Assembly: GCF_902459465.1 (NCBI RefSeq)
Contig: NC_047069.1
Coordinates: 4,559,171-4,623,170 of the forward strand
Length of the DNA stretch: 64,000 nt
Direction: 5' to 3'
From: Asterias rubens
Taxonomy: Eukaryota > Echinodermata > Asteroidea > Forcipulatida > Asteriidae
The position numbers were made by a program, and so were the translations under genes. Below are positions 19,601 to 30,929 of the stretch, in pieces. Positions within the stretch are counted from its first letter, which is position 1. Every line of letters starts with the position of its first letter. The notes beneath the pieces are model-generated. The model saw nothing but the letters and a program-made list of their open reading frames with translations. It searched no databases and was not told where the DNA came from.

Positions 19601-22600
19601 TCAAGAACCAGGCCTCGTTGGGATTAAACCACTAATTGAAAACCTCTTCACCACACATTGATTCCCTTACTCAAGCATATTAAACTAACTAGCCATTTAA
19701 TTTTGCTGGTTTGCATTCATAACAGGATTAAATATTAATTTTCATACTTACGCCACTAATACGCTGAGAGCACCGAGTGGAGTCACAAGTGTTGCTGGGG
19801 CGAAAGCGTAGGCCACAAAATTAAACAACTCGCCGAATCCCACTGAAATAAAATTTAATCATATTTCTAAAGTGAGAAATGTTTGTTCTTCAAAGTTTTA
19901 ATATTAACTGATCCCACAAAGTGCAATCAGTTAAGTGTTTATATTTTTACTCACAAACCAAAATATCATGCTTGATGCTAGTGATGGTACATTCATTGAT
20001 TGATGTATTATTTACTCTTTATGTGCTTGTCTGACATAATAAATAAGCCATTAGGAAAGCTTCTAAAAATACATTCTTTACCATAAATGCGTCAATCCCT
20101 ACGAGACAGTGTACGTGGCTTGTCATGAGCGTTTCAGTGCATTGGACTCAAGTTCTGGTGGCTAAGTCATCAGGATGTCAGTTTCGAATCCCGGCCATGA
20201 CGCCTGTGTCCTTGAGAAAGAAACTTAACCAGAATTGCTTCACTTCACCCAGGAGTAAATGGGTAGCTGCGAGGGCAGAAGTGGTTCTTGTTATGAATTT
20301 AGCTCCCCAGGGAGCTGAGATGGTTAACGGAATGAAATAAATCCTCCAGTGACAGGGGTAACAATGTTGGAGCACCATGAGCGTCACTGAGTAACGGATT
20401 GGAGGGCTATTCAAGAAGCCAGTATTATAATAATTATTATTTACTATTATTATTGATACTTACATAATAAGAATCCTGCCCACCATAGCCATTCTTTAAG
20501 GTATCCGTAACCACCATCACCTAGGCAACCACAATAAAATAAACATTAGCAGGTCTTTTAGCAAAAAAGAGTAATGTAGATCACACATGCATGTGCATCA
20601 ATCATATCTTAATTTATGAGAAAGAATTGTACATCATATCGGTCATGTGGAAAGAGAACGGTCCTTTTTCACAATTCTAGGCAGTAGTTCTCAGACCTAT
20701 GCGCGCAATATGCACGCCCGCACGCTCAGAGCCGCAAAAAAGGAACGACATGTCTGCTGCTGCCAGCGTCTCAAAAGTCTTCCATTGGCACACCCAAGTC
20801 CATGGGACTTGTCCAGTCATAAATTTACTGGCTGGACACTAAAACCACTGGCCTCGGGCCTGCAGTTCAGTGTAAAATTCAAGAACTGAATGTGTTGAAA
20901 GAAAAATATCCATTTTGCGGTAAAAAAAAGGGTCAATTCATATAACAGGCTTGATATTTGTTCCTTGGAAAGAAAGTTGAAAAATGATGGCGAGTCCAAG
21001 GGTTGACCTACATGTATACTTCCAGGCTTTATTATATCAATTTTTCGAGATTTTCAAAAAGGGATACTAAATCGAAAAAACCTAAGTGAGAAGAATATAA
21101 TGCCTGATATTAATACATGTATTTACCTGCTCTGGTGGAGTAGGTAGATATCTTAATCAGTGCTTTCTTCTTGATGATAAAGCTGGACCCGATGAAGATG
21201 CTGGAGCTAATGGCCAGCGCCAGACCAATGTAGAAATCCTTGGATGCGACTTCGTCAGTGTCTGGAGACATGGTGGTGTCGTTAGTCCTTTCAGAGATGA
21301 GATCCCAGATGGTTGTCTTATTACTGGTCACAATGTCCCACTGGAGGGTGGTCTGCAAATCGGGTGTGGATTCGGTGTTGCTGGAGTTGTCAAACCACGC
21401 TGTCTGATTTTCTTCAGAACCTGCCACAAAATAAATTCATACCACTCTTTATTAAATGAAAATTTTATGTTGATGGGTATAGTACTGGAATTTCATCATG
21501 GAAAGGGCAATGCCATTTTCGTTTTGAAAAGGGCACTTCCATTGGAAAATCTTAAAGTCTACATGTATGGGAAACTTTTGAAGGGGCACCAAGGCCAAGA
21601 CCAGGGCAACTGAGGCCATGACCTCTGTGGCCTGCGTGTCATTCCAGGCCTGGATGTACAGTACAATTGCAAGCAGGGCCAGTTGTTGCTGCTCATATTT
21701 AAAGCTTTCCTTCCTTGTCATACAGTGTACATGTACATAAATGTAGATTAGAATGTAATGTTCACATGGTGGTTAGTCAATATGCATTACAATTACGATA
21801 GGTATTGTATTGGACTTTGCATCCAAATAAGATCATTTACTTATAAGCTTTAGCCGTTTTGGTTTGCATATATATGGCTGGAACCTCATAAGTACATTAT
21901 CCATCATCCGCTAGCTTGTGCATGAGGGAACCCAGACAAAAAATCAATGTTTAATTTCATAATCAATGAATGAACATGGACGTCATACAACCACAAATAT
22001 GTTTTCTGTTTTCCTAGCACGTGTAATGTTTACCATATCTTCCCAACCTGTTGTTACACATGGATGGTATTGCACTCAGTATGCAAATAACATTCAAGCA
22101 TGCATTGAGCAAGCCTTAAGCAAGTCGGCAGACTGTCATGCATAGAAAACACTCAAGGAACCATGCAAAATGGAATATAAACAAAGTAAAAGATGTAAGC
22201 GATCTATAGGATGATTTCTTACAGCAGGCAACTTTGCATCAAGAATAGCGTAATCACAACTTGTACAGCACACGTACAATGCATTTTATCTCCTTAATGG
22301 TAATCGCCGTAATTGTTTAAATGCGACTCACTTTTATTGCTTGTACTCATATTGTACAATGCATAAAATTAACATACACAGTAATTGACTAAGTAACATG
22401 CACCATTCCAATCAGTATTAATTGTCAAACACTTTAGGATTTAATCACTGCTCTCTTGAATATTATTAAAGTAGTAGTACCAATACTATTACTAATCATT
22501 GGTTTTAACTTTTTCTATATCATAATACTGTATGTAAATTTCTGGTAATGAAACCAAGGATGCCTCATAAGGCATAAACAAAAAAATTGAAATGTTCGCG

Positions 22601-25600
22601 TAACTCGACCTACCCTAAAAATACGGCCGACTCTGGATATTTTTATTTTTTCAAGGGAAGAAATTTAAATATTCAAATCTATTAAAGACATAAAAATAAA
22701 ATAAATGTCATCAAGAGTTCAAAGATATACTATTTGTTGTGTGTAGCCTTGTTTTCTTTTGTTATTGTGTATACTATCAGCTTAAACAATGAGAAAACAT
22801 GTCATTTTCGTTGCTGGGAGGGGGAGAAAAATAAAAAGGGAAAAAAAATCCCTACCTACCTACCCTATTTTTGGGGGGCCCATTACGCCAACATAACATA
22901 ATTTTTTTAGGCTAAAAATAACTGTTACTCTCAAGCCTCAGGAAGTAAACAAGAAGGGTGTTTTCTACATGTACGTGAACCAAAAACACCTGGGTTAACC
23001 CAGCTACTCTTCTAAGACAAGTGTTCTCAGTTATTTTACATGCACTACCCATCCTAGTACACGATACCTACTGCCCATTCGAAGGACAGAGCAACTACAT
23101 GTATGGTAAAGTATATGAAGGACAATCACCTCGTCCACTACCTTGGTGCCCCATAAAATGTTTCTACAGAAATTTACAATTTCCTCATACTTAGGAGAAA
23201 ATGCCTTGGTGCCCTTGCCTTTTTAAAAACATCTCAAAGAGGTGCCCTTTACTAAGGAGAAAACGCCTTAGAGTGAAAACACCTTACAGAGGTGCCCTTC
23301 ACCAAGGAGAAAATGCCTTGGTGCCCTTGCCCTTTCAAAAGCCAAACATCAAGCCAGCTTGCAAAGGACACAATTTGCGAAAAAAATGCACAGGTTGGGA
23401 AGGCTAGACTGGATCAATCACTGAAGAGCTACACATGTATCTAGATAATTTAACTCCCAGCATAGCCAGGGTCCACAAAAACAAGACCTCCTATTCATTT
23501 ATAATCTTGGCTGCAATTTATATCCCAGTACAATTCCTCGGTCTAAGAGTTCGCATAAATATAATCCCTTCACTCTGATTCTCCCCACACTGATTAGTAT
23601 CACACGAGTCCAGGAGCCAAACCATCCCAAAATAAACATGACAAACACAGTCTCATCTGAAAGCTATGTACAGTGCTAGGGTATCAAAACAAATATATTT
23701 CTTGTGTCTAAAATTTCAATATAAATTTAACTTTCTGTTTAAAAATGGTTGCTTATTTATTAATTTTGATCTACTATTTCTAATACTCTTTGATGTAAAG
23801 CGCGGCTGATGCCGAACATTGTGTAAGTGTACGCATGTTCAGTTTCATGGTTTATAAAGGCGCTGGATGCCTTTTGTATGTCAAAGACCAGTAAACTCAC
23901 TTGGTGTATCCCAATAACGAATCTGTGAAAATCACGATTCAATTGGTCATCGAAGTTGCAAGGGAATAATGAAAGAAAAAACACCCTTCTTGCGCAAATT
24001 GGTGTGCTTGCAAATGCCTAAAAAGGCTTCAGGCCTGAAGTCTTTTAAAATGTTACTTCAGAGGGGGCTGTTTCTCAAATGTATTATACTATCAACAGCT
24101 CTACATTGCTTGTTACCGTAAACTTTTATGAAAACAATTATTATAAATAAATGCCCAAAGTTCCAAGTGCCTTATAAACTAGCTCAACATCATGAATGTT
24201 TGTTTGTAAATAAATAATCATGCTCAAGTTAATGCAGATGCCAGTTAAAACACCCGAGGACCAGTTAAATTTCACGCCAAGTGGTCCGGCTGGCTAGTTC
24301 AGAGTTTAAAAGCAACCCTATTTAATATAAATTATGGACAAGAGCAGAAGCTGGCAGACCAGTAAAGTAAAAACAACTTTAAATGTTCCCGCTGGCTAGT
24401 CACTGAAAAAGTTAAGGGCAAACCCTGCATTGAGTAACACTTACTGTTCACATTGTAGCAACACATTGTCAATATCACTCTTCCGTTGATACAATAAACC
24501 ACTAGCAAATTAGATTTAAATGCCGACCAACACAATGCCTTGATCAGTCAAAAATGACTGCACAACTGACTTATGACTTTGTTTACAGCATATTGCGTAA
24601 TTGTTGTTACTGGGCAATGCATTTGTGACAGTTGCACAGCTAGACACAATGGTTTCCCATTCTTCTGAGTAAACAAACTAAACTGTACTTAAGTATATTT
24701 CAAGGTCTATTTGAAATCCGCAAACTAAATAATAGTGTTGCTATTATTTAGTGATGTCAGGGCTCGAAATTGACACTGGACCATTTTCACATAAATGTGC
24801 AGTGTTGTATTGTGACAGCATTGAAATAAACGTTTCTAAAATGAATGAATGAATGAATGAATGAATGAAAATGTGAGTGGCATGGTCATGGTAAACCCTC
24901 TCCTCTTGTGTCTTCATTATGTTCTGAAAATCTCAGGAATTCTTCTGTAAAAAATGAGAAGAGTGTACACGAGTACTGGAACATTATGGAGTGGGGAGGG
25001 GGGAAGACTTTCTCTGCCACATATGTATTGGGCATAAATCTGACCTTAAAACAATAATCAACAGACCAGTGCCTAAGTATCACATTCACATAAAAACATT
25101 ACAGAATAAAAAATAAGAATTTGCAGACATCTGTTGTCTCAAAACAGGACAAGTCATCTGGGACTGGGAGCTACATGTAGTATGCCCTTTGGCTTTTTAA
25201 TACTGTCAGACTGGTAAGGGGATTACTGTTATTGATTTATCACCATGCAAGTTGTTTGCTCTGGCTGAATTAAAGGGAGCTGCAACATTACATATATGCA
25301 CACATATTTGTTGACAGAATATCTGATCAAAACCAGATGCCAATTTGCAGTATTTTTGACCGCCTGAACTGAATTTATGTGATGCAAAGCACGTAAACCA
25401 AACTTTGTTTTCTCTTTGATGTTATCATATTTTATCCATTGATACAAGAAACCAATGTACCAGCAGTCAAAACAGATAAAACTGTGATTGTGATGGAAGG
25501 GAATTTGCAGGTGAAAGCGCCCTCATGCGATCATAAATACAGCAAATATTTCACAGATTCACAGATTCATAACACTTTTCAAAACAATTGCCCATTTAAA

Positions 25601-28600
25601 TGTGGTATTCAATATAAATACCAGATTGAAATGGGCAATGTGTTAAAAAGCAGAAGCTTAATTTCATATTAGTTCACAAATTTTAATTTCTGTGCAACCC
25701 GGCCCACCCACTCACACAAATAAATCAATGAATCAAAATACCCCAAAGGCGTGTTCAAATAATAATCCACCGCTCATTGCACGTCTAGACATTGGCCGTT
25801 CATGATGAAGCAATCCACATGTGCTTGAAGCCAATGTGTTATTTTCTCAAGAGGATGACGTCAAGCTAACCAATTTGCCTGGCAGTGTGTCAGAACGAGC
25901 AGACACGTTGAGACAAGATCTACCATGTGTACCGGTATTTCATCATGAATTTTACAGTACAGGCAATCGAGTTTTAGGCAACACTGGAGTAATGAGGGGA
26001 AGATAAAAGCTCCTGGCTTGTGCAGCAATCAATGTACTACATTATACCCATCCCATAGCAAACAATTTAATACACTAATAGCAACGACAGCCTTTTGGTT
26101 TGGTTCTAAAGCAAGCATCCTACATACAATGTAGCTTATTGGGTGTTATACACACTAATATTGACTGCTTTTACTCCTGCCATACATGTACGTGTGTGTA
26201 GTGAAATGTACGACTCCCTCTGTGATCCGAAGATCACTCTTAAAAATGATCTGGGCATGTAAAGCTTTATTTTGGTGTATAAAACTCTTTTCAAAAATGG
26301 CAATCAGTTTCCGAAACTGTGCAGTTTTGGGAAATAGTTCAACTTCAACTGTGATCTTCTCCAAACACAGAGTTTTGACAGTGGTGCACTATTTAATACG
26401 TCATTTTATGCCCAAACCAAGCATTTGCAAGGACTAAGTACTTTCAATTTATTGCAAGCAAGAAGTTCATTTCCATGTACAAGGGTGTATGGTACCTGTA
26501 CAAGTTTGTTGCTATGTAGATTTTTTAGCATGTATAATAGCGGGACAAAATGGTGCTGGTACTTTTTTTACCAATTAATGCAATGGCTTGTTAGCTTTTC
26601 AACCTCCATGGTTTAGTATTCAGTGTAAATCATACATGAATCATTCACGGTATAATTACTATAATCATAGTATAATGTACCTGTACATATGCCAACCATG
26701 AAAAAATGAAGAACAATGATTTCTTGAATAGATTCATTAGTTCACAACGATACTACAGCATGGTTGTGACAAACAATCTTGCACTCAATTTCATCTTTGT
26801 TCAATGGGAAAACGGTCAGTTTACACCATGGTTACACCATACGAGGAAAAGTGATGGAAGTTGTTCGTTCAAGTGTATGGTGTATTGATTGAAAAGTACA
26901 TATGTACAGGATAAAAGTTATTAAGTTAAATCTTTAAAAGAAGAAAAGATGAATGTGCAGATTACACATTATTCTAAATGGGTGTTATGGTACACTGTAC
27001 GTGCACATGCATCCAAAATGATCATATCGGTGCATGAGGCAAATAAATTACACACAAGGACCATTTATTGACTGGCTGGTAATTTATTTACTGGTACTCA
27101 AACTTAAAAACATGTGTAGGGCACCAGGCAATACCAACCGCTAGCCGACATATGGTCCTTGTGCGAACTTGTAGGTTGGTGTTAAGATTCTCTGGGACAA
27201 GGCAATGTCAGTGCAAAATGCAAAGGTGCTAAATGTGTGTCAAAAGAATGTAGTAAGACAAGGTGCATCAACATGCAGGATGCATTCATGTTTACTCACC
27301 TGAGATGAAATTATTCTTAAATAGTGTAAACTCGGTAAATGGCAAAGCACCAAATTAAGAAAACACCCGTGCATACAGTTGTTGAAAGAAAACTTCACGC
27401 TCCATCTAAATGAATGAAAACATCACAGGAAGAATGATGGTATAATGCAGGCAGGAGAGAGGGACGATTGGGAGTGATGGGAGGATACATGTACAGTATG
27501 GGTGGGGGAAAGTGTTAGGGGGAAAGAAAATAAAAATACACCAATGTGAGTATATGTACCACATGCAACAAGAAGGAGAAACACAGCTTTAATTTCAATC
27601 TTGATTCATTAAAATTTAGGCAATGTTGTACACTAAACATTGTACATGCAGCTTTAATACACAGCACGTAAAGCACTTTAGTTCTGGATTCCCCTTTAAT
27701 AACCCCACACAAACTATGCCAGTGTGGTCCAGTGGTTAGACTACAGGACTTACAATAACAAGGTTGTGGGTTTGAATCCCACAAACTACAAACCATTGAG
27801 TTCACAATGACTAGAATAAATATTGTGTTCTAGATTTGTGTAAAAACAACTTGCTGCAAATGGGAAGTTTACAAGTACCAATTTTCTTTGCATGATTGGT
27901 CGGGCAACCACTTGGCTCCCCAGAAATATTAGAACACTTGCAAGGCTCAAAGCCAAAACTCAAGTTGCCCATGTCATGTCTGAGCTGTTTGTAGGTTAGC
28001 TGTTATGTCTGTGTTACATGTATTAATTGCTATTGGTCAACTAGTTTCGATGGTGAACCTCTGCATGTTTTATGGCAAACATGTCCTCAATTACAAATAT
28101 GCGCCCAAAAAGTCATTGCATTCTTCTGAGCTGGGAGAACATTGATCAAAAACATCCTGCCTCATTTGAGGAGTTGGCTGTGTATTACACAATGCAACAT
28201 TTGTAAGTGTTTGTTCATATTGCCTGTCAGACTTAAATAGTTTTATGGAAGGAAGGAAAGTTAGGCAGTGTGTAGATGAAATTGATGTTTTCTATGATAA
28301 GACACACTAGACTCATACAATAAAAGAATGGCCACAAGCTTTATATGTACAGCCTGTATGATCATAACTAAGGGAATTAAAACAAGAACAGAAAAAAAGG
28401 GGGAAATGTAGCAATCAATGGTTTGCAGTAGATTATCCATTACCGAGATGATATCATTTGTGTGTGCATGTGTCACTATTAGGAGGTCGTGTGAATTGTG
28501 GTCCAATAGGCATGAATTGTTGCCAATGTCTATAAAAATAACACCTTTACTTGTACATGTAAGTCAATTTACATGTAGTTCTATTTAACTGAGAAGTGTT

Positions 28601-30132
28601 TATACCACTCTAAACATTGGGTAAGGTACACAATGTGTACCTACCCAATGTTTTGAGTGTCACACTGTAGCCATAGTATGTGGTGAAATTGCACTGTTGT
28701 TAGGGGGTTATGATGGATGCAGACTTGTAGACAAGTTGTTAATTGTCACGTTGAAAGTGTATCTGCTCTCACATGTGAGACTCTCGCTAGACTGGTGGCT
28801 CCAGACTGCTGGAACTGCAAAAGCTGAAATAAGAGCCCACGAGCCTTCTACAGTAGTCGGGACCCAACAGTCTCACAAGAAAGCGGGTATTGGGAGAGTC
28901 GTGTGGTAGCTGTTTATAATGCTATCAATGCATCAAAATCTAACGAGTTGTCCACCTAGTTTCTATATTAGGGCCTACAGAATGAAACCTGTAACTCCTG
29001 AAGTTAAGTACACTATACAATGTTAACCTACTGCAAACAATGAAAACAACAAGACAAGCCCACTGCACTGAGGTGTATAAATTGTACAATAATAATAATA
29101 ATATATTGTACATTGATACTACATTGGAGCATGGAGGTAGATATACATTCATAAATACCCCAGACAGTTTCTCTACTCCTACTGGTGGAGAGCACGTCAC
29201 GTGATGTTTAAACCTTCGATAATGACCAGCTGGAGCTCTTTATAACAAGCTGGCTTCCGCGTGTCGTAAAAATGGGGCAAATCTGGTGACTAGTAGTACA
29301 TGTACGTAGCCGTCGAAATTGATTTGAAGGCGAGTTGATTGCACCTACCCAGTTGACGGTGTAGACTAGCGGCAAGACAACGCACTGCACTCAAAGCCAT
29401 GCGCACTTGGGCTCACACTATCAATTGGTACATGATGATCATCAGCTAGTGCAGAACTTCAACATGTTTTCGGAAATAATTTCTTCCATGGATATATTTG
29501 TTCGCTGTAAACTCGTTGAAAATATAGTGAGGGACACTATGGGAAAAGTTTTCGTATGGCGCCACCACTTTTTCATTCGATATGAAATAATATAGTATCT
29601 AATTTACCTCAATGATATATCCCTTTTTGTAAAAATGAGTGAAAAAGTTATGGCGCCATACGGAAAGTTATCCACACTATGAATATAAGAAGGGAATTTC
29701 AACGTCTCAAATCAGGTAAAAAAATAAAGGAAATTGTAGTCAAATTTGTGTTCGCATTGTAAAGAACCTTTATTATTATGTATGCCCAGGACGTCAGAGT
29801 GGCACTGACTGACGTCCTGTACCAGGGCTAGTGGGGTACTAAGTGTTGGACCAGATTGTCATTTGCCGATCAAAAGAATCTCATAACCCTCCGGCCTTCC
29901 GGCCGTCGGGAGGAGGGATACGTTATCGCAACTATGTGATAATAGTAATACACCAGTGAGTCATTGATTGGTATAATATGGTCGGAATTGAATTCCACCT
30001 CCATCATCATCATTTCCATGCTGTAGAAATGAATGGCGCGTCACGGTTAAATTGTTGGCATGTGATGATGACGGCACATTTATGACGGTAAATCTGTGAT
30101 ACAAAATAACTATACTTACCAGGATCTAACAT
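16626..30132 (-). CDS. NIPA-type magnesium transporter (NIPA2-like), complete
   Basis: Multi-pass transporter of the NIPA family, whose members move Mg2+ at the plasma membrane and endosomes. Coding exons on the minus strand: 30132-30120, 21420-21127, 20520-20464, 19842-19752, 18428-18268 and 17248-16626. All phases match, giving 412 aa. Residues 1 to about 70 form a polar, Asn/Thr-rich extension with NXS/T sites. Family motifs follow: [54 protein letters not shown], then [20 protein letters not shown] and FLLHAFKDV, and a polar tail with an acidic end. The five-residue first exon (MLDPG across the junction) is inferred from a good donor at 30119 and the only compatible frame. NIPA1/NIPAL paralogs are the alternative. 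Intron 1 is 8.7 kb. Confidence 0.93.
17615..17775 (+). repeat. SINE 3'-body fragment
   Basis: Carries gttttgtaacacatgacc and gaacccagcgcactgggaga. The inverse of this segment recurs at 43075-43200 and a related form at 63140-63240, so it is a dispersed repeat. It lies in the last NIPA intron. Confidence 0.5.
17776..18172. repeat. 129-bp tandem repeat built from a MITE core
   Basis: Three copies start at about 17807, 17936 and 18065 (period 129 bp), each containing gttctaacttaggatggg and a gtgctatttaaaagg-type segment. The last two are almost identical. The array then runs into tcctaaattaggaagagttt and ttggtgaaatcg, which resembles the right end of the element at 19411-19556. It lies in a NIPA intron. 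Confidence 0.85.
18183..18262 (+). repeat. SINE family-1 tail
   Basis: Contains gtgtcactgagtaaaggat and gagaagccactattata followed by an ATT microsatellite, matching the tail of the SINE at 20105-20445. It abuts the donor of NIPA exon 18428-18268. Confidence 0.55.
18956..19360. mobile_element. GC-rich inverted-repeat element
   Basis: Ends tcccattcataaatacct and aggtatttatgaatggga are exact inverse copies. The inner sequence repeats attcctattggxxgagagc twice and holds several CG-rich stretches. A half copy of the left end lies at 29147-29215. Confidence 0.72.
19353..19666. mobile_element. Outer palindromic element, interrupted
   Basis: Left arm cggttttcaactagtggttt and right arm aaaccactaattgaaaacc are inverse copies, as are gcgaggcctgg and ccaggcctcg. 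A second inner hairpin is gttcttgataatttacc with ggtaagattatcaagaac. The left side is split by another element at 19411-19556. Confidence 0.75.
19411..19556. mobile_element. 146-bp MITE nested in another element
   Basis: Ends ggtgtctttcacaaagagtt and aactctttgtgaaatcgacc are inverse copies. The direct repeat CCTGG flanks it (19406-19410 and 19557-19561). Removing one CCTGG and the element restores the outer palindrome. The interior has gttaggatgagtaactcatc, a self-complementary core. Confidence 0.85.
20105..20445 (+). mobile_element. tRNA-headed SINE (family 1)
   Basis: The head has a B-box-like gtttcgaatcccg, then gtgtccttgagaaagaaact, gagtaaatgggtagctg, gcgtcactgagtaacggat, and an ATT-rich tail. 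It is the best-preserved copy in the window, in a NIPA intron. Confidence 0.75.
23196..23345. repeat. Degenerate short tandem repeat with gaggtgccctt motif
   Basis: The blocks aggagaaaatgccttggtgcc, cagaggtgcccttcaccaag and similar recur about every 60 bp. The reverse motif aaagggcaccaaggc also appears at 21575-21600 and 48343, so the unit may belong to a dispersed family. Confidence 0.45.
23865..24120 (-). mobile_element. M1-family MITE, partial
   Basis: Shares tgtcaaagaccagtaaactc, aagttgcaagggaataatga and tttctcaaatgtattatact with the other reverse M1 copies. The ends are degraded. Confidence 0.55.
24841..24870. repeat. (GAAT)n microsatellite
   Basis: Seven consecutive GAAT units. Confidence 0.9.
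27715..27840 (+). mobile_element. tRNA-derived SINE, second type
   Basis: A-box tggtccagtggttaga and B-box gggtttgaatccc have the spacing of a tRNA, but the anticodon arm does not fold well. The following gactagaataaat and gttctagatttgtg recur at 31145-31215, marking a dispersed SINE and not a tRNA gene. Confidence 0.65.
28606..28659. repeat. Near-perfect hairpin
   Basis: Arms cactctaaacattgggta and tacccaatgttttgagtg pair around gtacacaatgtgtac, itself a palindrome. About 54 bp. Confidence 0.75.
29147..29215. repeat. Half copy of the 18956-19360 element
   Basis: Shares attcataaatacc, cagacagttt, ctactcctactggtggagag and cgtcacgtg with the left half of the element at 18956-19360. Confidence 0.65.
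29396..29826. repeat. Dispersed repeat, copy 1 (with MITE inside)
   Basis: Closely matches 44885-45181: shared blocks are ctcacactatcaattggta, aatttcttccatggatat and gtcaaatttgtgttcgcatt, and it ends with a ctgactgacgtcct palindrome half. Copy 1 is interrupted by a 134-bp MITE. It lies in NIPA intron 1, about 300 bp downstream of the NIPA start exon. Confidence 0.85.
29541..29674. mobile_element. 134-bp MITE with atggcgcca ends
   Basis: Arms ttttcgtatggcgccac and tatggcgccatacggaaa are inverse copies. The direct repeat CACTAT flanks it (29535-29540 and 29675-29680). The corresponding site in the paralogous repeat at 44885-45181 has only one copy of this region and no insert. Confidence 0.85.
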
Positions 30133-30690
30133 CTTCGCAGGTTATCATGGAATTATAAATCACGGATCACTGAATGTTGTCATCGGAAATAAACTTCACA
30201 AACCGTGATAATTCAGTATATTCTGCTCTTCTTGTTAGTATGCGGCGGATGTCCGAACAACTCTCATCGAAATGGTCCGTGCGTAATAAATTTACAACAT
30301 GTAGTTGAAGAGCCCCTCCTTCGTGTCCATTTGCGAACTGGTCCTGATTTGAAATTTTGGCCGTGGTTTGTCGCGCCTGCTGAGAACAATGCAATATTTA
30401 TTAATTATGGTAGACAGAGCATGTTTAATCCAGATATAGCCTAATTCAAATGAATGAGATGTTTTATTGAACAAACACAAAATTATAGCAGTCTTGTTCT
30501 TAATTGGGTTGAGTTCAATTCGGCAGACTGATGTAAAGGGCCGCCCCAAGTGCTTGTGGAAGACCTTCTTATAATTCCCACACAAGAGGGCGCTATCATC
30601 CGTACGCAATCTCAGCTCAGGAACTGGGATTCCAGAGGTTGATGGTCAGAAATCGTTTATCAATATCCACAATTCTTGACATTATTTGAG
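30133..30690. promoter_or_regulatory. Candidate shared promoter of NIPA and TAF7
   Basis: The NIPA start codon faces left at 30132. A possible TAF7 5' UTR exon ends at 30690, before a good donor gtaagg; TAF7 needs such an exon because its start-codon exon begins at an acceptor (32149). A short uORF (ATG near 30148) overlaps the NIPA start out of frame. Transcription starts are not visible from sequence. Confidence 0.4.
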
Positions 30691-30929
30691 GTAAGGTTTA
30701 TCTCTAAAATCACTCAGTATCATACAGATGCATAGTGCCGCCACATGAATATAAAGTTACGTTGTCAAAACAAAAGAATATTTTGAAAAAAAAGCCTACG
30801 GCACAAAAATTAAATATCAGTGTAGGGGACTGTATGCATGGGGATGGTGTAACTGTAGGTTACCACAAAAAGTTACCATTATTGCTGTATACTGCCAGTC
30901 AGATCGAGTGATGATATCATTGGATAAAG

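Larger units (their letters stand above)
21421..30119. other. NIPA intron 1, 8.7 kb, repeats but no other gene seen
   Basis: Contains a degenerate aggtgccctt-type repeat (23196-23345), an M1-like MITE (23865-24120), a GAAT microsatellite (24841-24870), a tRNA-derived SINE (27715-27840), a hairpin (28606-28659) and a 430-bp dispersed repeat (29396-29826). Remaining open frames are short and without recognisable domains. Confidence 0.6.

Noticed and set aside
27715-27790. Candidate tRNA gene with A and B boxes
   Set aside because: The anticodon arm does not pair and the downstream sequence recurs at 31145-31215, so it is a SINE head.
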